Shown: positions 7,484-17,456, counted from the first letter of the stretch. The stretch: DNA of 64,000 nucleotides from JAAUTT01 sp038213375 (GCA_038213375.1 JBBQTB010000001.1:1-64000); one strand, 5' to 3'. A program made the numbers and translations. Notes: generated by a model from the letters alone, not told the origin.

Positions 7484-8866
7484 TTATTTTTTCCAGAGTT
7501 TTTCCATTTCTTCCAGAGTTTTTCCTTTTGTTTCAGGAACCATTTTCCATACAAAGAAGAATGAAATAATACTCATTGCTCCATAGAAACAGTAGGTTAC
7601 ACCTCCACTAAATTCCATCATCGCCGGGTAGGTTGATGAAATAAAATAGTTCGCAGCCCATTGCGATGCAACAGCTATTGCAATAGCCCGTCCTCTGATT
7701 TTATTAGGAAATATTTCTGAAATAAGCACCCAACATATTGGACCCCATGACATCATGAATGAGGCGGTGTAAATGATAATAAATATTAACGTGCTAATTC
7801 CGATTACTTTCATAAATGCCAATGAACCAATAGCAAACATCCCAATTGCCATGCCAATTGATCCGATCATCAGAAGTGGTTTTCTTCCATATTTATCAAC
7901 TGTTGCAATGGCAAAAACTGTAAAAAGAACATTCACAAGTCCCATAACAACGGTTTGCAGCATGGATGCATCTTTGGCGGCACCCATACTTTCGAAAATT
8001 CGGGGAGCATAATAAAGCGCCACATTTATACCTACAAACTGTTGAAATACAGACAATAAAATTCCAATTACAATAACCACTTTGCCATAGGAAAATAGCT
8101 TTTCGGACGAAGCTTCAACCGATCTTTTAATTTCCTGTAAAATTGCTTTAGCTTTTTCTTTGCCATTAATCTTAGTCAGAATAGCCAATGCTTTTTCATT
8201 TTGGTTATTCAGGGCAAGATAACGCGGAGTTTCAGGAACAAAGAATAAAAGAATTGCAAAGATCCCTGACGGAATAGCAGCAGAGGTAAACATCCAACGC
8301 CAACCGATACTGTTGATCCATTCAATGGTTTGTCCGTGGGCAATTCCATAATTAACAAAGTATACCACCAACATACCGAAGATAATTGCAAACTGATTAA
8401 ACGAAACCAATCGTCCGCGAATATGGGCAGGCGCAATTTCTCCAATGTACATCGGACAAACAGCTGAGGCAATACCTACACCTATACCTCCGATGATCCG
8501 GTAAAAGTTGAACATCAACAATAAACCCATGGTAGGTTCACCTTTGGTAAAGAAAAGGAATTCGGGCCAACCGGAACCAAGTGATGAAATAAAAAACAGG
8601 AATGCAGCAAGCATGAGTGAATTTTTACGTCCCAGTTTCGAAGCAAAAAGTCCGGAAAGCATACCACCAATGATGCAGCCTATCAACGCACTTGAAATGG
8701 TTGCACCATGTGCTAATGATCCAAGTCCAAGTCCTTTAATTAAATAAATTTGTATAGATTTTTCAGCGCCGGAAATAACCGCTGTGTCATATCCAAATAA
8801 AAGTCCACCCAATGTTGCGACCATGGTGATTCCGACAACATAAAACGAATTATGATCTTTCTTCAT
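7484..8866 (-). CDS. xylE: D-xylose:H+ symporter, MFS sugar porter family
   Basis: A 460-residue, 12-helix inner-membrane carrier of the major facilitator sugar porter family. It shows GGLLFGYDTAVISG in helix 1, GRKNSL in the 2-3 loop, VPETPRYL at the centre and PETKGKTLEEME at the C-terminus, the standard sugar-porter signatures. It takes up pentose with protons. It is the last gene of the operon with xylA (one base between the genes) and xylB, which points to xylose. Glucose or arabinose cannot be ruled out from sequence alone. Confidence 0.92.
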   Translation of the reverse strand: MKKDHNSFYVVGITMVATLGGLLFGYDTAVISGAEKSIQIYLIKGLGLGSLAHGATISSALIGCIIGGMLSGLFASKLGRKNSLMLAAFLFFISSLGSGWPEFLFFTKGEPTMGLLLMFNFYRIIGGIGVGIASAVCPMYIGEIAPAHIRGRLVSFNQFAIIFGMLVVYFVNYGIAHGQTIEWINSIGWRWMFTSAAIPSGIFAILLFFVPETPRYLALNNQNEKALAILTKINGKEKAKAILQEIKRSVEASSEKLFSYGKVVIVIGILLSVFQQFVGINVALYYAPRIFESMGAAKDASMLQTVVMGLVNVLFTVFAIATVDKYGRKPLLMIGSIGMAIGMFAIGSLAFMKVIGISTLIFIIIYTASFMMSWGPICWVLISEIFPNKIRGRAIAIAVASQWAANYFISSTYPAMMEFSGGVTYCFYGAMSIISFFFVWKMVPETKGKTLEEMEKLWKK

Positions 8867-8867
8867 A

Positions 8868-10196
8868 TCAAATATATAAATTGATCATTTGCTCATAAAG
8901 CTCTTGTTTACCGCTAATTTGCTTTGGTTCGCCATTTTTAAGCGCGATTGTACGCAAATCTTCAAGTGTAAGCTTGCCTTGTTCGTAGGCTGCACCATCT
9001 CCATTGTCAAATGAAGCGTAGCGGGCTTTGCGTAGCTTTTTGTAATCTGAATGTTCAAGAACATCAGTTGCTACAAGCATTGCACGTGCAAAAGCATCCA
9101 TACCAGAGATATGGGCAATAAATATATCTTCCAGATCGGTGGAATTGCGACGGGTTTTAGCATCGAAATTGATCCCACCTGTTGTAAATCCACCTGCTTC
9201 CCTGATTACAAGCATAGCCTCGGCTAGCTCATATACATTGATTGGAAACTGGTCGGTATCCCAGCCGTTTTGATAATCGCCACGGTTTGCGTCAATGCTT
9301 CCTAACATCCCGGCATCGGCTGCCACCTGAAGATCGTGCTGGAATGTATGTCCGGCTAATGTAGCGTGGTTAACTTCGATATTCAACTTGAAATCTTTTT
9401 CCAAACCATACTGACTTAAGAAACCGATTACTGTTGCGGAATCAAAATCGTATTGGTGTTTGGTTGGTTCCATAGGTTTTGGTTCAATATAGAAACATCC
9501 TTTGAACCCTTGTTTACGAGCATAATCACGGGCAATAGTAAGGAATTTCCCCATATGTTCGAGTTCGCGCTTCATATTGGTATTAAGCAAACTCATGTAT
9601 CCTTCGCGACCTCCCCAGAACACGTACCCTTCGCCACCTAATGCAATGGTTGCGTCAATGGCGTTCTTAACCTGCGTAGCTGCACAAGCAACCACATTGA
9701 AATCGGGATTTGTGGAAGCGCCGTTCATATAACGTGGATTGGAAAATACGTTGGCTGTTCCCCATAGCAATTTAATGCCGGATGCTTTTTGCTTTTCTTT
9801 GGCGTAATCTACAATGGATGAAAGATTTTTTTCGTATTCCGAAAAGCTTTTTCCTTCTTCAATTAGGTCAATATCGTGGAAACAATAGAACTGAATTCCG
9901 ATTTTGGTCATGAATTCGAAAGCGGCATCCATTTTATTTTTTGCTACCGAAATAGCATCAGAACCCGCATCCCATGGGAATACTTTTGTGCCTGGGCCAA
10001 ATGGATCGCCACCAGTTCCGCAGAGGGTATGCCAATAGGCCATTGCGAAACGAAAATGATCTTTCATGGATTTACCATTAATCATTTTGTTTTCATCGTA
10101 GAAACGAAACGCAAGCGGATTTTTCGTGTCTTTTCCTTCAAATTTAATTTTTCCGATTCCCGGAAAATATTCTTTGTTACCTAGTAAAACTGACAT
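8868..10196 (-). CDS. xylA: Xylose isomerase
   Basis: A 442-residue TIM-barrel enzyme that converts D-xylose to D-xylulose using two divalent metal ions. The catalytic His region YCFHDID, the FWGGREGY motif, the metal ligands in YIEPKPMEPTKHQYD, NHATLAGHTFQHD and DANRGDYQNGWDTD, and GGINFDAKTRR are all intact. Length matches class II isomerases. It lies between xylB and xylE on the same strand with short gaps, so it is cotranscribed and induced with them. Confidence 0.97.
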   Translation of the reverse strand: MSVLLGNKEYFPGIGKIKFEGKDTKNPLAFRFYDENKMINGKSMKDHFRFAMAYWHTLCGTGGDPFGPGTKVFPWDAGSDAISVAKNKMDAAFEFMTKIGIQFYCFHDIDLIEEGKSFSEYEKNLSSIVDYAKEKQKASGIKLLWGTANVFSNPRYMNGASTNPDFNVVACAATQVKNAIDATIALGGEGYVFWGGREGYMSLLNTNMKRELEHMGKFLTIARDYARKQGFKGCFYIEPKPMEPTKHQYDFDSATVIGFLSQYGLEKDFKLNIEVNHATLAGHTFQHDLQVAADAGMLGSIDANRGDYQNGWDTDQFPINVYELAEAMLVIREAGGFTTGGINFDAKTRRNSTDLEDIFIAHISGMDAFARAMLVATDVLEHSDYKKLRKARYASFDNGDGAAYEQGKLTLEDLRTIALKNGEPKQISGKQELYEQMINLYI

Positions 10197-10231
10197 CTTT
10201 TTGTTTATTTAGTTAATAATTAGAATAATGT

Positions 10232-11716
10232 TTATATATTTTTCATGAGAATTTCTTTCCAAACTCCATAAGCGGCTTTGCACGCCTCAGCTTCCGATTG
10301 TAAAGGCTCTATTACCTGGAGCTTTTTTAAAGAGTTAAATGCCTCGCCAAATGATTTGTATATTCCGGCACCCACGCCAGCGCCTTTGGCTGCACCTACA
10401 GAACCGTCGGTATCGTAAAGTTCAATGGTTGCACCGGTTACCGTAGCTAATGTGTTGCGGAAGACAGGACTAAGGAACATATTCGCATTTCCTGCACGGA
10501 TAACAGTAGGGGTAATTCCGGTTTGTTGCATGATATCCATACCATATTTGAATGAGAATACAATTCCTTCCTGACTTGCACGAAGCAGATGTCCTCGACG
10601 GTGAGTATTAAAACTTGTTCCGGCAATAACCGCTCCCATATTTTTGTTTCCAAGCATTCGTTCAGCCCCATTTCCAAATGGAAGAACAACCATTCCGTCT
10701 GATCCAATCGGAATTTCAGATGCCATTTGGTTCATTTGGTCGTAGCTTGTTCCGGAAGGTAAAACATTTTTCTTCATCCAAGAGTTAAGAATTCCTGTAC
10801 CATTAATGCATAGAAGCACGCCCAATCGGGTTTGTTTTTCGGTTTGATTTACATGAACAAAGGTATTTACACGCGATTGTGGGTCGTATTTTATCTGGTC
10901 ACTCACGCCATAAACAACTCCTGAAGTCCCCGCTGTAGCAGCAATTTCTCCGGGATTAAGAACATTCAGTGAGAGTGCATTGTTTGGTTGGTCGCCTGCA
11001 CGGTAGGATATTATTGTTCCTGATAACAGACCAAGTTCGCCTGCGGCAGTGGCTGTAACTTTACTTTGTTCAGAAAAAGTAGGAACAATGTCAGGAATAA
11101 GATCTCTCCTAATTCCGTAATGATTCAGGAGGAATTCAGCAGGTTTATTGTTTTTAATATCCCAAAACATACCTTCCGAGAGTCCTGATATCGTTGTGTT
11201 TATCACTCCTGAGAGTTTCATTGCAATAAAATCGCCCGGAAGCATTACCTTATATATTCTATCAAACAAGTTGGGTTCGTTGTCTTTTACCCATTTTAGT
11301 TTTGAGGCTGTGAAGTTACCGGGAGAATTAAGAAGATGTTCAAGGCAACGAGTGCTACCAATTTCATTAAAAGCCTTTTCACCAATGGTTACAGCCCGGC
11401 TGTCACACCAAATAATAGATGGCCGTATTACTTTTTGATCTTTGTCAACCAACACCAAGCCATGCATTTGATAAGAAATACCAATGGCTTTGATGTCGTT
11501 TGCCTTTGCCCCCGATTTGCTTAATACCTCTTTAGTAGCTAGTTTGAGGTTCTGCCACCACATTTCTGGATCTTGCTCAGCCCAGCCGAATTGAACTGCT
11601 TTAATTGGCATTTCTTCTTTTGGATAGAAGGCTGAGGCAGCACAAACGCCTGTTTCGGTATTTACAAGGCTTGCCTTTACCGATGAACTTCCAATGTCGT
11701 ATCCTAATAAGTACAT
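10232..11716 (-). CDS. xylB: Xylulokinase (FGGY family)
   Basis: A 494-residue kinase of the FGGY carbohydrate kinase family that phosphorylates D-xylulose with ATP to feed the pentose phosphate pathway. The N-terminal phosphate-binding motif LGYDIGSSSVKA, the substrate motif GWAEQDPEMWW, the MHGLVLVD region, the AGTSGVVYGV loop and the C-terminal RAGNANMFLSP are present. It is 35 bases ahead of xylA and follows the NUDIX regulator gene in the same direction. Confidence 0.95.
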   Translation of the reverse strand: MYLLGYDIGSSSVKASLVNTETGVCAASAFYPKEEMPIKAVQFGWAEQDPEMWWQNLKLATKEVLSKSGAKANDIKAIGISYQMHGLVLVDKDQKVIRPSIIWCDSRAVTIGEKAFNEIGSTRCLEHLLNSPGNFTASKLKWVKDNEPNLFDRIYKVMLPGDFIAMKLSGVINTTISGLSEGMFWDIKNNKPAEFLLNHYGIRRDLIPDIVPTFSEQSKVTATAAGELGLLSGTIISYRAGDQPNNALSLNVLNPGEIAATAGTSGVVYGVSDQIKYDPQSRVNTFVHVNQTEKQTRLGVLLCINGTGILNSWMKKNVLPSGTSYDQMNQMASEIPIGSDGMVVLPFGNGAERMLGNKNMGAVIAGTSFNTHRRGHLLRASQEGIVFSFKYGMDIMQQTGITPTVIRAGNANMFLSPVFRNTLATVTGATIELYDTDGSVGAAKGAGVGAGIYKSFGEAFNSLKKLQVIEPLQSEAEACKAAYGVWKEILMKNI

Positions 11717-11811
11717 AGTTTTGGTATTTAGTTTTCGTTGTTTGTTACTGGTATTGTTTATAAATCGCTATTTCCTTTTCCCTTCATCATTCATTTAATT
11801 TTTAACTTCTA

Positions 11812-12546
11812 TCAAATCACAAACCCAGCATCTTTTCTGGTTTTATAAAATGTTTTCTTATCAAACTTATAGAGTTGAGCTGGTTTATGGTTAACACCAT
11901 TTTCTTTTTCAGGTAGAGCTACCAGATAATCAAGTTTTCCAACTTTTTTTCTGAAGTTTCTATTGTCAAGCTTATTTCCAAGTATTACCTCATACAAATT
12001 TTGTAACTGGCGCAGGGTGAATTTCTTGGGTAAAAGTTCAAATCCAATAGGTTCGGTGCGTAACTCCTTACGAAGTGCCTCCAGTGCTTTATCAATAATC
12101 TGGTTATGGTCGAAAATGAGTTTTGGAATTTCGTTTGCCTCAATCCATTTAGTGCGCGAAAGCAAAGATTCGTTGGGATTACTTTCATTAATTTTCACAA
12201 GAGAATAATAGGCAATCGTAACAACACGCTCAATAGGTAATTCACTGGTTACTCGCAGCCATTCCAAATCATTAGGATTATCAAGACGTTTAGGGTTGCC
12301 AAACACTGAGAACTGCTTTAAAAAAATTTTATCAAGACCGGTCAACTCGCATAATACACGATAAGCCGACTCGTCCAAATCCTCAGTATCACTTATTAGG
12401 TTTCCGGGAAGTTTAAGAATATCTGAAGGAATATCCGGATTTTCCTCTGGAAGTTTTTCACGTTCGATCAGCAAAACTTTCAAATTGGCGCCATCAAAAC
12501 CAAAAATCACACAGTCTACTGATATATGCGGATTTAGCCTTGTCAT
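11812..12546 (-). CDS. NUDIX-fold transcriptional regulator (NrtR/AraR type), probable xylose operon regulator
   Basis: This 244-residue protein has an N-terminal NUDIX fold (about 1-145) and a C-terminal winged helix-turn-helix (about 155-235, with FTLRQLQNLYEVILG and NRNFRKKV). The NUDIX box at residues 48-71 is degenerate: RVLCELTG stands where catalytic enzymes have RELxEETG. It should therefore bind a ligand rather than hydrolyse nucleotides. NUDIX-fold sugar regulators such as AraR are known in Bacteroidota. It is the first gene of the xylB-xylA-xylE transcription unit, and a perfect palindrome overlaps its promoter. Family is clear; the effector (xylose, xylulose or a phosphate) is unknown. 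Confidence 0.85.
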   Translation of the reverse strand: MTRLNPHISVDCVIFGFDGANLKVLLIEREKLPEENPDIPSDILKLPGNLISDTEDLDESAYRVLCELTGLDKIFLKQFSVFGNPKRLDNPNDLEWLRVTSELPIERVVTIAYYSLVKINESNPNESLLSRTKWIEANEIPKLIFDHNQIIDKALEALRKELRTEPIGFELLPKKFTLRQLQNLYEVILGNKLDNRNFRKKVGKLDYLVALPEKENGVNHKPAQLYKFDKKTFYKTRKDAGFVI

Positions 12547-12593
12547 TGTTTCCTTTATTTTGGTGCTAAAATATGCTATTTTGAAATATAAAC

Positions 12594-12619
12594 CAAACTT
12601 AGCGTAAAAAATACGCTAA
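12594..12619 (-). promoter_or_regulatory. Operator palindrome and -7 element of the xylose operon
   Basis: TTAGCGTA (12599-12606) and TACGCTAA (12612-12619) form a perfect inverted repeat around AAAAA. On the minus strand TAAGTTTG, a TAnnTTTG-type -7 element, occupies 12601-12594 and overlaps the palindrome. A repressor bound here would block the promoter. The obvious candidate is the NUDIX regulator whose gene starts about 50 bases downstream. Confidence 0.7.
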
Positions 12620-12660
12620 CTATTTTACTACAAATGTCAGTTTTATTTAAAATTATTCTA

Positions 12661-12692
12661 TATATTTGACCAATTAAATCAATAAGTCAAAT
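12661..12692 (+). promoter_or_regulatory. -7 element and candidate TetR operator
   Basis: TATATTTG (12661-12668) fits TAnnTTTG. ATTTGAC (12664-12670) and GTCAAAT (12686-12692) are perfect inverted arms with a 15-base spacer, overlapping the promoter and ending 14 bases before the TetR start codon. This is a typical place for autorepression. Confidence 0.5.
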
Positions 12693-12706
12693 AGACGTAT
12701 ATTATT

Positions 12707-13339
12707 ATGGTTTATATCACGCACAGTGGAGAAAACCTTTCAAAAATCAATCAGATACTGAAAGTCGCACAAAAGCGTTTCGGATTGTATGGTTTACAAA
12801 AAACCACGATGCAGGAAATTGCTTCCGATTTGGGCATTTCAAAAGCTTCACTTTATTACTATTTTCCCGATAAGGAACATTTGTTTAAAGCAGTGGTTGA
12901 GATGGAGCAAGATGTATTTATTCAATTGATTGATGAAACCTTAAAGGAAAACTCCGATCCTATTGATATGTTGAATAAATTTGTAAAAATCCGCCTTGAT
13001 TACTTTAAGACATTCTTTAATCTGAGTCGTTTGCGTCTTGAAGAATTCAAAATTGTGAGGCCTCTTTTGTCAGATACTTTGCATCAGTTACGTCAAAAAG
13101 AAGTGGAAATTGTGGAGCTAATTCTTTTACAAGGAGTTGAGAAAAAAAAGTTTTCTATTTCAAATACTCGTGAAACAGCTATTTTATTTCTTGAATTATT
13201 ACGAGGTTTACGAGGCTTGATTTTTCAAAACAAGGAGCTGATGTATGTGGAACAGGAAGAATATGATATGCTTTACACAAAATTAAACCTTTTTACTGAT
13301 ATTTTTATTAAGGGAATAATGGATAATGGAACAAAATAA
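12707..13339 (+). CDS. TetR/AcrR family transcriptional regulator
   Basis: A 210-residue regulator with an N-terminal TetR helix-turn-helix (about residues 14-60; TMQEIASDLGISKASLYYYFPDKEHLF) and an all-helical ligand domain. It starts the operon with the membrane fusion protein, MFS pump and TolC-like genes that follow, 34 bases from the first. It most likely represses the operon until a pump substrate binds. An inverted repeat overlaps the promoter just upstream. Confidence 0.93.
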   Translation: MVYITHSGENLSKINQILKVAQKRFGLYGLQKTTMQEIASDLGISKASLYYYFPDKEHLFKAVVEMEQDVFIQLIDETLKENSDPIDMLNKFVKIRLDYFKTFFNLSRLRLEEFKIVRPLLSDTLHQLRQKEVEIVELILLQGVEKKKFSISNTRETAILFLELLRGLRGLIFQNKELMYVEQEEYDMLYTKLNLFTDIFIKGIMDNGTK

Positions 13340-13373
13340 TTATTTACGCAATAGTTTAAAAAGGATATAATAA

Positions 13374-14396
13374 ATGGAAAAAAACACTGTTGAGGAACCT
13401 CAAAAAAAGAAAGTATTTATACGATACATCCCTTTGATATTAATTATTGTTATTGTTTTAACAGCTTGTTGGTATTGGTATAAAGATTATTCCAAATACA
13501 TCACTACAGATGATGCATATGTTGATGCGGACAAAGTATCAGTGAGTTCTAAAATTCTGGCAAGGATAGTAAAAATTTATGTTAACGAAGGAGACTCCGT
13601 TAAGAAGGGTATTTTGATTGCCGAATTAGACAGCGCCGAGTTGTTTTCCCAGAAAAATCAACTCCAGTCAATAAAAAAACAGGCCATTGCAAATCAGTTT
13701 CAATTTGAAGCCAAATATCAATTAGATCAGGAGAGTATCAAGGTATTTGAAATAAACTTCGAACGCACTACGAACGATCTCGCGAGGGCAAAAGCTCAAT
13801 TCGATGGAGGAGTGATGACTCAGGAACAATATGAGCATGCTCAGAAAGCGAATCAATCAACTAAAGCACAATATGATGCTGCCAAAATGCAATTGATTGT
13901 TTCAAAATCACAAATTGCCTCGGCTCAGGCTGCCGTTGAAAGTTCTATATCTCAAATAGGTGTTACTGAGACCCAACTTCGTAATGTGAAACTTTTTGCG
14001 CCAATTGATGGGAGGGTTGCAAAAAGGTGGTTATTGCCGGGTGACATTGCTCAACCCGGACAATCTATTTTTACAGTTATCAACGATCGTGATCAATGGA
14101 TTTCTATTTTTATTGAAGAAACTAACCTGTCGGTTCTCAAACTGAATCAGAAAGCTAAATATACGATTGATGCATTTCCTGATATAGTTTGCAAAGGGTC
14201 ACTATTTTTTATTGGTTCGAACACCGCATCCCAATTCGCGCTTATCCCTCCAAGCAATGCATCAGGGAACTTTACTAAAATAACGCAACGTGTACTCATA
14301 AAAATTTCGATAGATGAGATAACCAATAAAAAGGGCAACAAGGTTTCTATAAAACTATTATCGGGCATGTCAGCAGTTGTAAAAATCATTAAATAA
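13374..14396 (+). CDS. HlyD/EmrA-family membrane fusion protein
   Basis: A 340-residue periplasmic adaptor. It has one N-terminal membrane helix (about 18-38), the TTDDAYVDAD motif typical of EmrA-type proteins, split biotinyl-lipoyl halves around a long coiled-coil hairpin (about 85-190), and a beta-barrel ending VKIIK. It links the inner-membrane MFS pump encoded six bases downstream to the outer-membrane channel encoded by the third pump gene. Confidence 0.93.
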   Translation: MEKNTVEEPQKKKVFIRYIPLILIIVIVLTACWYWYKDYSKYITTDDAYVDADKVSVSSKILARIVKIYVNEGDSVKKGILIAELDSAELFSQKNQLQSIKKQAIANQFQFEAKYQLDQESIKVFEINFERTTNDLARAKAQFDGGVMTQEQYEHAQKANQSTKAQYDAAKMQLIVSKSQIASAQAAVESSISQIGVTETQLRNVKLFAPIDGRVAKRWLLPGDIAQPGQSIFTVINDRDQWISIFIEETNLSVLKLNQKAKYTIDAFPDIVCKGSLFFIGSNTASQFALIPPSNASGNFTKITQRVLIKISIDEITNKKGNKVSIKLLSGMSAVVKIIK

Positions 14397-14401
14397 CGAT
14401 T

Positions 14402-16033
14402 ATGGCAAGATTAACCCCGTCTCACCGTATTCGAAGGGTGATTCGGAAAAGAGATTCGACCTTTCATCCGAGTCATGACCGGTATCGTTGGTGGATATTG
14501 GCCAACGTAATGATTGGTACCTTTATGGCAGTGCTCGATTCTACCATTGTCAATGTGGGCCTGCCAAAAATAATGGCCTCGTTTGGAGTGGGTATCGATA
14601 AAATTGAATGGGTTTTAACGGCATATATGCTTGCGCTCGCCGTGGCTTTGCCAACATCGGGCTGGCTTGCGGACCGATTTGGATACAAAAGAATGTACTT
14701 CTGGGGATTGTTACTATTCACCATTGGATCATTTTTATGCGGGGTTTCCAACAATGAAAATATACTTGTTTTTTCACGGGTAATTCAGGGTTTGGGTGCA
14801 GGATGTTTGATGCCCCTGGGTATGGCTATTATTACCCGGGAATTTCCAGTTGAGCAACGTGGTGTCGCACTAGGCTTTTGGGCAATTTCTGCTGCAGCCT
14901 CAGTTTCGTTTGGTCCACTCATTGGCGGATATCTGGTAGATAATTTTACCTGGCAACTAATCTTCGATGTGAATGTACCTATCGGAATTATAGGTATGGT
15001 AGCGACAATTGTCATTCAAAAAGAATTCATAAGTCCACGGCGACGAAAATTCGATTATATAGGTTTTTTTTCGATAAGTACTTTTTTACCGGTGATTCTT
15101 TATGGCTTAACGGAAGGCAGTTCTACTACCAATACCGCAGGATGGAATGCGCCTTATGTTCTCGCTTGTTTTGCAATATCGATAATTGCATTGGCTGTAT
15201 TCATTACGAACGAATTTATTGTAGATGATCCGATAATTGATTTGCGATTGCTTGCTAATCGTAATTTTGGGCTTAGCAACCTGATCATGTTTATTTTCAG
15301 CATTGGAATGTTTGGAAGTACTTTTTTGATGCCTCAATACCTTCAAAATTCATTGAATTATACTGCAATAATGGCAGGATCGGTTTTTCTTCCGGTTGGT
15401 ATTATTCAGGGAATAATGGCTCCACTTGCGGGTTTAATTGGGGATAAAACAAATCCTAAAATCCCTGTATTTGTTGGAGTAATTATATTGGCTTTCAGCT
15501 TCTTTATTAACGGATACCTTTCATATCTTTCCGAGCATAACTTTATCATGTTGTCGCTTTATATGCGTGGTTTTGCTATGGGACTTATGTTTACTCCATT
15601 AAGCACTATAGCAATGATCGACATCCCAAGAGATAAAATGGCTCAAGCCTCAGGATTGTTAAATACCATACGGCAATTAGGAGCTAGTTTTGGGGTTGCC
15701 ATTTTTGCCACCATCATGACCACCCGCATTAATTTTCATAACCAAATGTTCGGACAATCAGTGGATTCTCATTCGCAGGTTTTTTCAAATATTTCGGGCA
15801 ATATTTCGAATTATCTTCAGCAAAATGCAGGCAGTACCGCGTCGAATGCCATCCAACAAGGCCATTCCATTCTAATGTCACACATTGGGAAAGAAGCCTA
15901 TATTCAAGGAATTGATGATGATTTTTTGCTTGCCGGGGTTGTCACGCTTATCGGATTAGTTCCAATTTTCTGGCTTCACATGAAAAAAAAACAGCTGGGA
16001 AAAGCGGGGCATCATCAGCTAATAAAAAAATAA
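14402..16033 (+). CDS. DHA2-family MFS drug transporter (EmrB type)
   Basis: A 543-residue, 14-helix drug:H+ antiporter of the DHA2 family. FMAVLDSTIVNVGLP in helix 1, WLADRFGYKRMY in the 2-3 loop and the helix 5 motif LGFWAISAAASVSFGPLIGG are characteristic. It exports hydrophobic compounds together with the adaptor upstream and the TolC-like channel downstream. A basic 25-residue N-terminal extension precedes helix 1. Confidence 0.94.
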   Translation: MARLTPSHRIRRVIRKRDSTFHPSHDRYRWWILANVMIGTFMAVLDSTIVNVGLPKIMASFGVGIDKIEWVLTAYMLALAVALPTSGWLADRFGYKRMYFWGLLLFTIGSFLCGVSNNENILVFSRVIQGLGAGCLMPLGMAIITREFPVEQRGVALGFWAISAAASVSFGPLIGGYLVDNFTWQLIFDVNVPIGIIGMVATIVIQKEFISPRRRKFDYIGFFSISTFLPVILYGLTEGSSTTNTAGWNAPYVLACFAISIIALAVFITNEFIVDDPIIDLRLLANRNFGLSNLIMFIFSIGMFGSTFLMPQYLQNSLNYTAIMAGSVFLPVGIIQGIMAPLAGLIGDKTNPKIPVFVGVIILAFSFFINGYLSYLSEHNFIMLSLYMRGFAMGLMFTPLSTIAMIDIPRDKMAQASGLLNTIRQLGASFGVAIFATIMTTRINFHNQMFGQSVDSHSQVFSNISGNISNYLQQNAGSTASNAIQQGHSILMSHIGKEAYIQGIDDDFLLAGVVTLIGLVPIFWLHMKKKQLGKAGHHQLIKK

Positions 16034-16051
16034 TATTTGATAATATTTATA

Positions 16052-17395
16052 ATGATTGTTATGAGATTGATTGTTAATATTTTCTTGATTCAAACAGCAT
16101 TGAATATTGGTTTTTCTTCAATAAAAGCGCAACCTGTTAATCAAACCCAGACGTTGGTAATTAACGATTCGATAACTCTGTCGATTGTTTTGCAGAATGT
16201 GATGCAAACTCACCCTTCCATAAAACAGGTTGAAGAAGCATTAAATGCTGCTGAAGCTCGTATTGGTTTGGCAAAAGCAGGGTTTATGCCTGATATCGAT
16301 GTAACTGCCAACTACACCAGATTGGCTCCGGTAACAAAGTTTAATTTTCCAGAATTTGGAAATATTCAGTTATTTCCTGAAAATAATTATGCAGCAGCAT
16401 TAAATTATCGTCAAAACATCTACGATTTTGGAAAAACATCGGGCAATATAAAAATGGAAACAGAAAACAAAGCGCTTCTTTTAAAAAATGTAGATTTGGT
16501 TAAGCAAAAGTTGACATTAATAACCACCAATACTTTTTTTTCGTTAGTATTTCTGCAAGATGCCATCATAATTAAGAACGAAGAATTGAGAACGCTTAAA
16601 GAACATCTGGATTTTATAGAAAAGAGAAATGCAACAGGCTCCGCTACGAAATACGAATTGTTGGCCACAAAAGTGAAAATATCAACCACCGAAAGTCAGA
16701 AAATGGATTTGTTTACCATGCGTAGCTCACAAACGGCGGTATTGAATTCGTTAATGGGGCTGTCTGTGACAAACAAATTATTTTTGAATAATGATCTTGA
16801 AATTTCCTCTCCGGTAATTTCTCAGGATTCATTGCTTGGGTATGCACTTGAACACCGCATTGAAATGTTGATTGCAAAAGAGAAAGAGACACTTTTAAAA
16901 ATGCAATTCAATGTAGTGAAATCGCAAAACAACCCTGTTCTTAATGTATTTGTTTCAGGAGGTGGAAAAAATGGTTATATGCCCACAATAAATAAAATAC
17001 AACCGAATTTTTCAGCAGGATTGGGAATTCGTATCCCTTTGTTTGATGGAAACCGTATGAAAAACAATTTAATGCAAGCTAATAGTTTCATCACATCCTC
17101 AAGTTACGAAACTGAAATAGTTCGTCGAAATATATCCACTGAAGTAATTGAAAACGATGCTAACAGAATAGCCGCCTCGCAAAAAATCAATCAGTATGAG
17201 TTGCAGCTTGATCAGGCTGCTGAAGCATTTTCGCTGGCTACAATAAGTTACAAATCCGGAGCCATCACTAATCTTGACTTACTGGATGCAGAAACAACTG
17301 TGTCCGAGAGCCGGTTGATGCTTCTCAAGGCGAAAATTGATTATATCGTTAGCATTTTTAGACTGAAGACTTCTTTAGGAGATAAGTTATATTGA
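16052..17395 (+). CDS. TolC-family outer membrane efflux protein
   Basis: An outer-membrane channel of about 447 residues with a signal peptide (cut near FSSIKAQ) and two OEP repeats of long amphipathic helices (about 50-240 and 270-440), with ALNAAEARIGLAKAGFMPDI early in repeat one. It completes a tripartite pump with the two genes before it. The ATG at 16052 is preferred to a TTG at 16037; an ATG at 16061 is equally possible, as no strong ribosome binding site separates them. Confidence 0.92.
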   Translation: MIVMRLIVNIFLIQTALNIGFSSIKAQPVNQTQTLVINDSITLSIVLQNVMQTHPSIKQVEEALNAAEARIGLAKAGFMPDIDVTANYTRLAPVTKFNFPEFGNIQLFPENNYAAALNYRQNIYDFGKTSGNIKMETENKALLLKNVDLVKQKLTLITTNTFFSLVFLQDAIIIKNEELRTLKEHLDFIEKRNATGSATKYELLATKVKISTTESQKMDLFTMRSSQTAVLNSLMGLSVTNKLFLNNDLEISSPVISQDSLLGYALEHRIEMLIAKEKETLLKMQFNVVKSQNNPVLNVFVSGGGKNGYMPTINKIQPNFSAGLGIRIPLFDGNRMKNNLMQANSFITSSSYETEIVRRNISTEVIENDANRIAASQKINQYELQLDQAAEAFSLATISYKSGAITNLDLLDAETTVSESRLMLLKAKIDYIVSIFRLKTSLGDKLY

Positions 17396-17456
17396 TAAGA
17401 AGTAGTTATTTAGGAAGATAGACTGAAGTTTAACTTGTTATTGCCTGCTTACATTT

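Noticed and set aside
7484..7530. Short tandem repeat CCAGAGTTTTTCC near the end of xylE
   Set aside because: It lies inside coding sequence and reflects similar codons (EEMEKLWKK and KGKTLEEME), not a separate element.
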